From positions 1 through 64,000 of the forward strand of contig JAFCIZ010000006.1 in NCBI GenBank assembly GCA_017871115.1: 64,000 nucleotides of DNA, read 5' to 3'. Each line of letters begins with the position of its first letter. Positions within the stretch are counted from its first letter, which is position 1. Origin of the DNA: Cunninghamella blakesleeana (Eukaryota > Mucoromycota > Mucoromycetes > Mucorales > Cunninghamellaceae). The notes under the pieces were generated by a model. The model ran no database searches. It saw only the letters and a program-made list of their open reading frames with translations, and was not told where the DNA came from. This document shows positions 1 through 11,055 of this stretch, one piece after another. Made by a program: the position numbers and the translations under genes.

Positions 1-83
1 ACCCTAACCCTAACCCTAACCCTAACCCTAACCCTAACCCTAACCCTAACCCTAACCCTAACCCTAACCCTAACCCTAACCCT
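1..83. repeat. Telomere, (CCCTAA)n
   Basis: About 13.8 uninterrupted copies of CCCTAA run from the first base to position 83, then stop abruptly in CCTGCTTTGA. The C-rich strand reading inwards from the left is the orientation of a left chromosome end (TTAGGG at the 3' end of the other strand). No variant repeats are seen. The TTAGGG type is shared by most filamentous fungi and by animals, so it does not identify the species. Confidence 0.98.
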
Positions 84-87
84 GCTT

Positions 88-147
<60 letters not shown>

Positions 148-255
148 CCTAATCATGTTGTGATTTTTTTTTTTTTTGCCTGGTCTGGTCCGTCTTTATG
201 TGTCCTGGTTTCAGACTTATTGTTCGTTCTTGGCTTGATCTGTTCTTTCCTTTTA

Positions 256-291
<36 letters not shown>

Positions 292-360
292 CTTTTCTTT
301 TCTTTTCTTTCCTTCTCCTTCATCTTCTTCTTCTTCTTCCTTCTCTGTTTACTGTTGTTA

Positions 361-395
<35 letters not shown>

Positions 396-404
396 GATAT
401 TATT

Positions 405-444
<40 letters not shown>

Positions 445-579
445 CTTTATCTTATTGCTATCATTAATGTTTTGTTGTTGTTATCGTTATTATTATTATT
501 ATTGTCAATATTATATTATTTGTTTATATTAATGTTGTTATTTCATCATTTTTTATTATTATTCCGTTGTTTTGTGTTT

Positions 580-615
<36 letters not shown>

Positions 616-1263
616 TTATAGTTATTATTTATTTTTTATTATGTTTTCTTTTATTTATTTATTATAATGTATTTTGTTTTTTTTTTTTTATATATATTTT
701 TATATATTTTTTTATATTTTTTTATATATTTTTTTATATTTTTTTATATATATATTTTTTTGTATTTTTTTAATTTTTTTTTTTATATTTTTTTTTTTTT
801 TTTCGACCCTAACCCCAGTTTCTCGTTGGTCATTTTGCTCTACTTTATTGCTTGTACTATCATAATCTGTTTATTCTGTTATTTTTATCGTTCTTGTCTC
901 TATTATTATTATTTTGCTTTGTTGTGTTTATTCTTTTTTTTTTTTAAAAAAAAATATATATTTATATTATTTTATAATTTTATTAATTATGTTCTTTTTT
1001 TTTTTTTTTTTATAAACTTTATTCTTTAAATTTCCTTATTAGGTATTTCCTTTTTTGCTAATTTTTCTTTTATATATATATATTATTTTGTTTTATCAAA
1101 GTTTATAAATTCTATACTTTTTTTTTTATATATATTTATTTTTTATTTTATTATATTTTATTGTTATTTTTATTCTTTTATTTTTTAATTTTCTAATTTT
1201 GCTTTCATCTCTTTTATTTATTGCGCTATTGTTATTTAATATTGATTAATCGCAAACCATATA
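84..1263. repeat. T-rich subtelomeric low-complexity region
   Basis: The top strand is overwhelmingly T, with T runs of 20-55 bases, ATT and CTT triplet repeats (about 318-395), a TA repeat near 583-613 and TTTATA-like repeats at 680-790. The long Phe/Leu-only reading frames here are translations of homopolymer and not genes. A short telomere-like piece, CCCTAACCCC, lies at 807-816. No gene, tRNA or conserved motif is visible. The stretch ends at the TA dinucleotide (1262-1263) into which the transposon inserted. Confidence 0.85.
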
Positions 1264-1291
1264 CACCTCGGTCCAAAATGCCCAAGTGTTT
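1264..1291 (+). repeat. Left terminal inverted repeat of the Tc1 element
   Basis: It reads CACCTCGGTCCAAAATGCCC followed by AAGTGTTT and matches the reverse complement of 2892-2919 at 27 of 28 positions. The outermost CACCTC is directly adjacent to the TA target. Confidence 0.93.
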
Positions 1292-1455
1292 ACATTTTTT
1301 TTTTTTTTTCGAAATAATTCAAGTTAATTTCTATATTAAATATGTGTATATACTGCATGAATATAATGTCCTAGTAATTGTCCTTTTATATTAAAAGCGC
1401 TATGTTTATATACATATCCAGTCCCGCGTAATATGTTGCTGAAAAAAAAAATTCA

Positions 1456-1482
1456 TTTGGGCAATTTTGAACCTTGGTGCCC
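1456..1482 (-). repeat. Internal degenerate copy of the terminal repeat, inverted to the left end
   Basis: TTTGGGCAATTTTG and then AACCTTGGTGCCC resembles the right-hand terminal repeat in the same orientation (about 19 of 23 aligned bases plus a one-base gap). It is therefore inverted relative to the left repeat 165-190 bp away, so the left end can fold back on itself. It lies in the untranslated leader of the transposase gene. Confidence 0.6.
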
Positions 1483-1650
1483 AAAAAAATTTTTTTTTTG
1501 AAAAATAGGTTTTATTGGTTTATGCTTTTTATATAAAATATGGTCGTTATCGGAGAATTACTTTTTCTTCATTTCTTTCTTGAATATCTAGTTTTTTTTT
1601 TTTTTTTTTAAATTAATTGATCTCTAATTTCGTAATTTCGACATTTCACA

Positions 1651-2670
1651 ATGCACCCAATTAACAAAGCAAAGAAGTCAGACATAATAGTAGCTTTGCA
1701 ACATTGCGAACCACACAGAGATATAGCTCGTAAATTTAAAGTTTCTAAAGGAACAGTATTAAACATTAGTAAGACTTTAAAGAACATTCCTAAAAATAAT
1801 GCTGGTCGGCCACATAGAATCTCTAAGGAATGCGAATCTCATTTGGTGACATCTTTCCAGCGAGGAAAATTAATGAATACAGTAGAAGCAGTAAAGTCCA
1901 TAGGACGTAGTTATAATGTTAAAGTTAGCAAATCAACAATTCGTAGGGTACTTGTTGGGAAGGATTTGGTTGCACGAAAAAAAAAAACGGTTCCTCCACT
2001 AACTAAGAGCACCAAACGAAAGCGCCTAGAATTTGCTAAAAGGTACAAGGATTGGGGAGAAGCGGAGTGGTCAAAGGTTATCTTCGCAGATGAAAGTAGA
2101 GTGAATCGTTTTGGTGATGACGGCAATTTATGGACTTGGGGGAAAAAGAATGTACCTCGACAAGACTTTTCTTTCTCCGAGGTGCCAAAGGGGTTTGGTG
2201 GTTCAATTTCCGTTTGGGGCTGCATCACTGCTAAAGGTGTAGGCTTTTTATCACGACTACATTCCTACATGGATACTCCATTATTTCTAGAAATAATGGA
2301 TGATGAATTCATAAAGACTTTGGATTGGTATAACTTTGACAAAAGTCACGTTTTACTTTTGCAAGACAACGATCCTAAGCATAAATCTATTGCATCCCAA
2401 AAATGGTACCAGAAGCATAATGTAGAATTATTATATTGGCCAACATACTCTCCAGATTTAAACCCAATAGAGAATATGTGGTCATTACTTAAGCAACAGC
2501 TGGTGAAAAACTATGATGAACCAGCTAAATCACTAGATGAACTATGGGAACGTATTGAAGTGATTTGGGAAAGTAAATATATGAATGATATGGCAATTAA
2601 AGTCGTTAATTCAATGCCACACAGATGTCAATTAATAATAAAAAATAAAGGTGGTCGTATCCCTTATTAG
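1651..2670 (+). CDS. Tc1-type DD34E transposase
   Basis: This 339-residue protein catalyses cut-and-paste transposition of the element at TA sites. The N-terminal third (about 5-110) is a paired helix-turn-helix DNA-binding region with a basic GRPHR linker near 52-56. The catalytic domain shows Asp147 (FADES), Asp239 (LLQDNDPKH) and Glu274 (SPDLNPIENMW). There are exactly 34 residues between Asp239 and Glu274, the DD34E signature of Tc1. Length and single-exon structure are usual for the family. The start is the first ATG after a CT-rich leader (1560-1590), and the stop is TAG. No frameshift or internal stop is present and all catalytic residues are kept, so the protein is likely functional. 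Confidence 0.95.
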   Translation: MHPINKAKKSDIIVALQHCEPHRDIARKFKVSKGTVLNISKTLKNIPKNNAGRPHRISKECESHLVTSFQRGKLMNTVEAVKSIGRSYNVKVSKSTIRRVLVGKDLVARKKKTVPPLTKSTKRKRLEFAKRYKDWGEAEWSKVIFADESRVNRFGDDGNLWTWGKKNVPRQDFSFSEVPKGFGGSISVWGCITAKGVGFLSRLHSYMDTPLFLEIMDDEFIKTLDWYNFDKSHVLLLQDNDPKHKSIASQKWYQKHNVELLYWPTYSPDLNPIENMWSLLKQQLVKNYDEPAKSLDELWERIEVIWESKYMNDMAIKVVNSMPHRCQLIIKNKGGRIPY

Positions 2671-2891
2671 TAGCTTTAGATAAAAAGAAATGTCATGTAC
2701 ACTACTCTTTTTTATTTTATTTTTTTTAATAAAAAATTTAAATGTGGTATATTGAAGCCATGCAATAGTGTATTCTCACAATTGTTATTCATGGATAGAT
2801 AGAGCTTTATTAGTGCTACACAATATACATTAGCTGTTATAGATTTATTAATAAATATTTAAATGAAATACAAAAAATATTAAAAATTGCA

Positions 2892-2919
2892 AAACACTTG
2901 GGCATTTTGGACTGAGGTG
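2892..2919 (-). repeat. Right terminal inverted repeat of the Tc1 element
   Basis: This is the reverse complement of 1264-1291 with one mismatch. It ends GAGGTG and is followed immediately by the second copy of the TA target duplication (2920-2921). Confidence 0.93.
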
Positions 2920-2921
2920 TA

Positions 2922-3480
2922 TTTGTATATACATATATTCTTTTTTTAAAAAAATATATTTTTTTATGAATATTTCATTATTAATTGTCTGTTTGTTTGT
3001 TTGTTTATTATTTTAATTATATATATATATTATATTTGATTAATAAAAATAAATTAAATTAGGAATTAGACAAAGAAGTATCATGAAATTGCAAATTATA
3101 CTTTATTAGAAAAAAAAATAAAAATAAAATAATATATATATATGTATATATTAAGTAGTTGTTATGTAGGATTTTATTACAGTAAATGTATATTTTAATT
3201 GGGAATATATAGTGTTATTTGAAATGTATATATTTTATATATATGTATAGGATAGAAAATATTAGTATAATATAATTGTGTTCTTCAAATAATTGATTTT
3301 ATAATGAATTATTACGTTATAATGAATTACTATAATGGTATATTGATATTATATTAATATTCATAAAATAATATGTTTTAATATGTCAAATAAAATAACA
3401 GTGTTTATATAAAATAGTATTTCATACTCATAGCATTGATGAATCAATACCATATTGAACTATTTTATATTTTAATAAAT

Positions 3481-3515
<35 letters not shown>

Positions 3516-6500
3516 CAGTGTATACTATAACATAGGATTAAATAAAATAATTATAGTGAGTATCGAGTATGCTAAGATAAAAATAAATACGCCATTTAAT
3601 ATAATAAATACCTATAATGAATTAGATTATATTAGAATCTTTATATTGAAATTTATTTTATTACCGTATTAATATAAGTAGGAAGCAATAATAGTTATTA
3701 AATACTATCACATAGTAATAAAATATATAAATAATTAAAATAACAGGTTATAAAACATATTGATTAATATCATTAAGCATAAAAAATGAGATATTTTTTT
3801 ATAAACGCCAGAGAAGAAATAGATTATTATCACCACCCTAATCTCATATTTGTAGTATAAAAACGAATAAAGGAATTTCATTTGGTTATCTTATCTTTAT
3901 TATTATATTTAATTTTCTATATATATTTCTTATTTAAAAATATAAAAGAGCGAATATATATATAAAATATTTTTCAGTTGGCTTTAATTATCTTTTTGTA
4001 GTTCTTTTTTATTTCTTGTACATACATACATATATATATATATCACTTTATATTATGCTTATGTTATATTACGTTGTACATATTTATATGTTTTTGTGTA
4101 TAAGTAATGTATATATACTACTATTTTAAATTTTATTAATCTATTATTATTATATTATTATTGTAATTTTAATATTAAACCAAATAAAAGTTGAAGATTT
4201 ATCATTCCCTTATAATTTATAACTATCATTTGCATTAAATTCTAAAAGCAATATAGATTTATTTTAATCCATTAATACTGTTAGTTTTATATGCATTTAT
4301 AAGTATAAAGAATAAAAAACAAAAAAGTAATTATATAGTATTGATAATTATATATAACTATTTATTGAACTAGTAAATACAGAGAATTAGAACAATGGAA
4401 ACTTTATCATATTTGGTACAAATTGACAAATAAAAGTAGTAAAAGAAATAGCTCATCTTTGAAAAGTTTGTCTTCATATTATAACCACATATTGCTTATC
4501 GATAAATTAGTCAAGTGAATCTAATTACCAAAAATAGTCCTATTTCAGTATATAATATTATATATATATGGGGAGTATGATACTATGTTTCATTATCTAA
4601 AATATTGCAAAATAAACTTACACCTCAATATAATTATATCCAAAGTATTATGGTATAATGAATTTCTTAATTATATCATATAGCGCTGGACGTCTTATTG
4701 ACATTTTTTGAAGTATTAAATTTCTAATATATAAACAAAAAAAATTATAAAAAAAATTATATTTATTAATTCTTTATATATAAATATATATAGTAATAGA
4801 TTATATCAATTTACTAATGATCTAGTTAAATTTATCAATTGTGATGATTATGTAAAGGTATAATTGTATTTCTTCTTTCTCCCCCTATAATAAATTTTAT
4901 TTTTTTAACATATTGTTTCATTATATCAAAATCAGTAGGAGAAGCATCAAATGTATAAAGATTGATGGTAGTAGTATATATAAGTTTATTCATTTTTTTA
5001 TCAGTAATATATTTGAGTTTTTTAAATAAGCTAATTCAAATATACATATGTATTATTCAATAAATAGTTTAATTATTGTATAAATGATAAAAAGCTATAT
5101 ATGTATATATATAAACTTACATACCATTAGCTTGTTGAACATCTTAATAAATATTTTTCAAGGTTGAAATACGGCTTATCCGTATTTTCAATATCCTATA
5201 AATCGTCATTAAATTATTCAACTAATTCCTCTGAATTATCTGTAATTATTTCTTATATTGTTTCTTTATACATAAATACATACATATATATATATAGTTT
5301 ATCGTTGATAGTTTTATTGACTGATCGCTTTTCCAATTACCGTTATCTATTTGTAGCTATATTTTTAAAGGAAATAGAAATAAAATGAATGAAATAGAAT
5401 GAAAAGTATATAAAAATTATATGGATTATATGAATTAAAAAAGATGACATTGATTAATTTATTATAGTATTTAGTTTTTGTCTCTGGCCAGATTGTTTAA
5501 TCATAATGTGATTCTTTAAAAAAATAAAAATAAAAAAGAAACGAAAAAGGGAAAAATATTATAAAAATCGAAGAGAAAAACTCCGCTCTAATATAATTTT
5601 ATTCCAAGATAGATTTTTTTTCTTTGCGTTTTTTTTACTTTCTATATTTTCACTTTTATGCTTTTCATAAACTAGATAAAAATGACAAAAAATTTAAAGT
5701 AGTATATAATTGAACTAACACTATTAAAAGGTTCAGTTAAAACAAAAATATTTTTTACCATCGCCAAAAAAAAAAATACTTGTATATATCATTTAAAAAG
5801 AGAAATAGATCGATCTTTATTTGAAATCCACCTTAAGGACAATTAATATAAAATAGTAAATGAATATATATATATTATAATTACAATCTTGATAATGAGA
5901 ATATTAACGCTCGAAATTCTGAATTTAATGAATGCAGTTTAAATGCTTTTAGTAAATGGCATACATATATAACTATTTATTTATATATAATTAGATAATA
6001 TGAGGTCGAGGCTAACATCAAAAATGGACTTCACTAAAAAATATCTTTAAAATAAAAATAAAGAGATCTCCCTTATAGTATAAAATAAGATTAATAAAAA
6101 TAGAGAAATATAAATATCTACAACAATGTTAATTTTTTTTATTTTTATTTTTCATCAATAAAATTACTTAAAATCTTTAATCATTCAAATATATTGTATC
6201 GCTCTACATCACTTTTTTTCTTTAAAAAAATAAATATAGAAAATTCTTATACATGAAAAATATATAAAAAAAGAGTATCATTGCTCTACTACATGAAATA
6301 AATGAACTTAGTTAAATAAAAATGTAAAAATTTATTTTGATTACCATCTAAGAAATAATTTTTTAATATCCTTACGTACTATTTTAATTTAATTCTATTA
6401 ATGGATTATTTTTAATAATAATGGTAGTATAAAAAAATTAGCCTCGGATAATAATTTTATTGAATATGATGGATGATTGTTTATTATTATTGAGTATATG

Positions 6501-6628
6501 AACACATATACAAATTAAATACAAATTAAATTCAAATGCATTTCGTATATGTACTTTTTTAAATATGTAAGCATATGTGTATATATAAAATTAGATGGGC
6601 GGTTATAAAAATAAAAAATACATATAAA

Positions 6629-6664
<36 letters not shown>

Positions 6665-6701
6665 TATACAAAAAATAAAATGAAATAAAAAAAAAGGTAG
6701 A
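2922..6701. other. Gene-free AT-rich subtelomeric stretch
   Basis: Nothing codes here convincingly. The frames that exist are under 80 codons, rich in Ile/Tyr/Asn and driven by AT content. TA microsatellites occur at 3485-3511, 4030-4043 and 6633-6661, and a GTTT repeat near 2990-3004. A TACACCTCA at about 4619 shares eight or nine bases with the Tc1 end but no further similarity. The last part is the 3' flank of the minus-strand Sok1/Tcp11 gene. Confidence 0.7.
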
Positions 6702-9419
6702 TTAAATGGATTGGATAATATCTAAACTTAATACACGATAAATAGGACCAAATGTGGCTAAATTTAAATCGGCTAGCATTTTAATTTTTTCACCAAAGGC
6801 AATAATATTTTCTTGAATTCCCACCATGCAATCCATTAGACTAATCATTGAAGGCTGCTTTTCTAAATCACATACCCCATATTGAGAAATAAAAGATAAC
6901 AAATGACATAATCGGTGATAAATTAAATTATATACAGAAGAGTTTGTTTTTAAATGAATCATGAGCCAATTTGCCCAAAACTGTGATACATGAATTAATT
7001 GATCTGTACTAAGAGATGGAGGAGGAGAAGTTGATTTGGAAGAAGCGGAGGCTGGTAAATTTCGAATATGAGCTTGAAAGGCTCGGTGACATACTTTATA
7101 AGCTAATTTATAACAAATTCTTAATACTTCTTTATGATATTCTTCAGGTGTCAAGGTTGTACAAGGAGGTTGATTAAATAACGACATGAAATCCAACACT
7201 TCCATCCCATATTTCTCTGACCAATTTATCATACTATCTTTACATAATTCAATACACGATCGTTTTAACCTTGTCATATCTGAGAGTGTAGCAAAATTTC
7301 CAGCAAGGTAGCGATAAGGAATTAATAAAATAAATACTAGTAAAATATTTTGGAATTCATGTCTAAATTGTTGGGTGATTCTTCTTTCGTTAAATTGTAA
7401 AGTGATTGGAAAAGGTACTGATTTTAATCCAAGTGATCTTATTGTATGAATATCATCTGATATCAGATAGACAAGACCTGTTAATAATGATAGTAATAAT
7501 ATATAATAAAAACAAAAAATAAAAGTACATTTAGCACATAATCGCATTTAATTTTTCGCTCTTTTTCTTTCCTTATTTATTAATTTACCTTTATGATAAA
7601 CGTCTATAAATTGAGATTTATTTCCAACACGTTGCCAAGTCTTTAGTAACCATTTGTAAGTTGAATCCAACCTTATTTCTTCTTGTTCAAGTTGTTTTCT
7701 AAAGCATTGAAACTCTACTTGTGCACATGTTTCAATAAGATAAACACGATAATCACGTAATATTCTATTAGCACAATCCTATTTAAAAAATAAATATAAA
7801 TATATATTCATATATAATTAAAAAGGCGTCTAATTGTTAAATATAATAATAAAAAAAATAAAGTGTAAACAAATATATAGCTTATTTTTTATTACCAGTT
7901 TTATTGTTTCCAAGATTGAAAAACACTGCCGTAAAGCTTTAGCATACTTCTCTTGTACCAGGTATTGTTTTAATAATTCCAAACGGGGTGTTTCAGCCAT
8001 AGGACAAAGGGGAGTTAAAATGGCATAAAGAACTTTGATAAAAGGATCCAAAAAGGTAGATTGACCATATTTAATTTGTTGAAGAATAAAATCCACATCT
8101 AAAACAGCTTTCAAATGATCCAAAGTAATATGCTGTGGCCAAGGCCAAGGTTCGTGACTAGCAGGTGAATTAGCAAAGGGGTGATAGAGAGAAATTAAAA
8201 TATCACGTAATTCTGTAAATAAAACGAATAAAAAATCCAATCGAGATTTATCTTCATGTTCATTTATATTTTTTTTTCCAAGTGAAGATGAGGAGGAAGA
8301 AAAAAATAAATCTTGTAATTCTTTAAACGCTTTATCCACTTTCCTCCAATATTTTTCCGCTTTTTTACATTTTTCGCGCCCCGAAGCACCATCTAAATTT
8401 GGACGAAAACTAAGCCCCGGATCAAATAATAAATCATGTCTGAGTTGAATACTTCGAAATATATTGGCCATGCATAATTCTTGTAACGTTTCTGAATTTA
8501 TTGGTGGTATCCAAGTTTTTAATTTCATTTTTTGCTGTTGTCGTTGTTCTTCTTGATGATTGTGATTGTAGCGATGATGGCAATGATTTTTTAAAGAGGA
8601 TTTATTTTCATTATGAATTGTATTATGCTGATTATTATTAGTATTAATAGTAATATTAATATTATTATTATTACTATTATTAACGATTCTATGGCGACTT
8701 ATTTCATGATTCTGATTTTTAATATTATTTATATGACGTTGATGATGTAAAGGATCTAGCACCGTAGTTGAAAAAGGTAAAGAGAGGTTTAAATGACTAT
8801 CATCTTGCTGAGTTAACCAGATATACCTTGTGCGTAATGTAGGTGGAATAGGAAAAATACCATACCACTGAGATTTATCATTTTTCCTCAATATACGACG
8901 TTGAAAAATATGTTGCTGTTGATGATGATGATATCTATTTAATCGTTTTTTTAATCTTGAACGATTAATTAATTGTTGATCCGAAGAAAGATTCATCCAA
9001 AAAATAGGTTTCAGGTCAGGTTTTAGAGTGGCATTCATCCATAATGAACATACATGCTGAGAAGAGGTCGAAGAAGAGGTTAATTTTGTTGCTTTTAAAA
9101 AGGGAGGTATATGATATGTGTCATATTTTTTCCATATAAATAATTGTTTACGTTGATGCTGTTGATGACGGTGATGATATGTAGAATTGTTTTTAATCAA
9201 GTGACAACAAATGATTTTTATTGGATGTTTTACAATTATTTTTTTCTTTTTTTTATTAGTTGATGTAGAGGAGGTTGTTGATTGAATTCGATTGGTTTCA
9301 GTTTTACTATTATTTATTTTATTATTATTATTATTTTGTTGTATAGTTGAAATCGTTATATTTTTTTTCTGTTTATCGTGTTGATTTTCGGCAAAATGTA
9401 ATGGCTCTTCTCGTAGCAT
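6702..9419 (-). CDS. SOK1: Sok1/Tcp11 family protein (829 aa, 3 exons)
   Basis: Exons 9419-7896, 7778-7589 and 7477-6702 join in frame across GT-AG introns. The conserved Tcp11 core starts near residue 312 and contains LLFDPGLSFRPNLDG, the hallmark of this family, then a helical region to the C terminus (for example LISLYHPFANSP, LTTYK-like helices and the exon-3 segment after ISDDIHTIRSLGL). Yeast Sok1 is a multicopy suppressor of loss of protein kinase A, and mammalian Tcp11 is tied to cAMP signalling in sperm; the biochemistry is not settled. The first 300 residues are a low-complexity His/Asn/Gln/Lys-rich extension of unknown role. Upstream are purine-rich stretches (9640-9760), pyrimidine-rich on the coding strand. 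Family call is firm; the gene name is by similarity. Confidence 0.85.
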
Positions 9420-11055
9420 AATAATTTCTATTAAAAATTAAACTTGATAAAATAAAAATATTTTTTTAATACTATCGTTCTAATTATTCTCATTCCTTTA
9501 TTATTGTTATTATCGTTATAATTATTAATTCTATTTTCCTCATATGATTAAATATATGTAAGTACTTACAAAATATTTTTTAATCGAAATATTAAATATA
9601 AAAATATAAAAAAATAAAAAATAAATGAAATAAAAGTAAAGCAAAAGAGAGAGAGTAAAAAAAAAAATAAAAAATAAAAATAAAAAAGAAGATGATATAA
9701 TAATAACAAAGTTCTGAATATGTAAAAATAAAAAAAAACCAAAAAAAAGAAAAAAAGAGGAAACAAATAAAAAAAAAAATATTTATTATTCATGCATTTC
9801 TATCTCCGTCATCCCAAACCCTAATTCTTTGTTTAAAAAAATGAATCGTTAAAATAATAATAAAATACGATAATAACGTTATCCAAAATAAGTCATTATT
9901 TTTTATTATACTGTTAGTTTAATTTCAGAAACACGACGATTCTTTTAAATAATAAAAAAAAACATACATATATATTCTATGTATAAAAATGGTTAGAGAT
10001 ATATTTATTAATTTAAATATATAATATCCATTACACCGAAACATTGATTATGATTCAATCCTTTTTTTTTAAATATGTCACTAATAAAAATAATTATAAT
10101 TAATTTCTATCTTTCAATGTTTATTCAATATATAAATTGTTTATTCATGCTCCATTTTTTTTTATTATAAATAAATAAAATACATCAGCCCATTTTGTCA
10201 ATATGTTTACTATTTGGTAAAAAATAATAATAAGAGAAATGTCACCGATTTACCTTAAATGGATAAAAATCTTCCTTGGATTTTTTTATTTATTTATTTT
10301 AATATTGTGATGAAAAAAAAAAAAAAAATACCATTTTTTAGGAAAATTTACAACATCCTTCCTTTCTTTTTAAATAAAAGAAGAAATCATGGCTTAACCT
10401 ACATTTTAAGAACAAATACTATGATTATGATGATTACGTAGTCTATAATTGTAACTATTTACTTATTTAGCCTTTACAGTATCTAGAATAGTCTTTACTT
10501 TATTTTATTTTATTGTTTTTTAAAAAAAAGTTTTTATATCTTTACTATAGTAAATCTCTTTATTTCTTTTTTTAAAAAACAATAATAATAAAAATCAAAC
10601 CCTTTTAAAAATATACCGCGTTATTTTGTAAGTAAATCATTGACATTTTGAATATTGGATGCCAATCGCTAAGTATATAGTTACGGATTTCACTTTCAGT
10701 CCACTCTCATTAGCGTTGTTAAATAAAGTAATAAATATCAAACTTCGGTTTATTTATTAAATTATTAATATAATTATAAAATATATAAAAAAAGTACATA
10801 TAATTGATTACTTTTTTTAACAAAAATAAATTATTTTTGCTAAACATTACAAGTTTATAATATTCAGTAATATATTAAATATAAAAGTGTGATTATTAAG
10901 AAGAATATAAATAAAAAGGAAAAAAAGGAATAATAATTACATATTATAAACTTGCAAAATTAAAAAATAATAAAATACTAATAATAGTACTATTTAAATA
11001 ATATATAAATATAAAAGTCTTTTTTTCTTTATTTTTTTTTTTTTTTCATTTTATT
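9420..11055. other. Intergenic region between Sok1-like and Grr1-like genes
   Basis: This holds the promoter of the Sok1-like gene at its left end and the 3' flank of the Grr1-like gene at its right. It contains A/G-rich tracts (9600-9780), one AACCCTAA telomere-like octamer near 9817 and short AT-rich frames without coding character. No RNA gene was recognised. Confidence 0.6.

Larger units (their letters stand above)
1264..2919 (+). mobile_element. Complete Tc1-type DNA transposon (Tc1/mariner superfamily)
   Basis: The element is 1,656 bp and begins CACCTCGGTCC and ends GGACTGAGGTG. The outer 28 bases of each end are inverted repeats with a single mismatch (G at 1270 against A in the opposite end). 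It is flanked on both sides by TA (1262-1263 and 2920-2921), the target duplication of the Tc1/mariner group. It carries one uninterrupted transposase gene. Intact ends, intact frame and matching TA together suggest a recent, possibly still active insertion, 1.2 kb from the telomere. Excision and activity cannot be judged from sequence. Confidence 0.95.

Noticed and set aside
160..1029. Several long plus-strand reading frames of almost only Phe, Leu, Ile and Tyr
   Set aside because: They are translations of poly-T and TA tracts beside the telomere, with no coding character or splice context.
1911..2228. 105-codon frame on the minus strand opposite the transposase
   Set aside because: It is antisense to the well-supported DD34E domain and has no motif of its own.
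3436..3672. Short frames of 60-80 codons in the subtelomeric gap (also 5164-5388, 9566-9793, 10259-10441)
   Set aside because: They are rich in Ile/Tyr/Asn/Lys and set by AT content, with no domain, signal or neighbouring exon that would fit.
4619..4650. TACACCTCA resembling the Tc1 terminal repeat
   Set aside because: Similarity stops after eight or nine bases and there is no partner repeat, so chance in AT-rich DNA is sufficient.
5479..5490. TCTGGCCAGAT, shared with a site near 49290 and followed in both by loosely similar TTAATCAT-like bases
   Set aside because: It is a short palindrome with weak flanking similarity and no terminal repeat pair or target duplication, so it cannot be called a transposon remnant.
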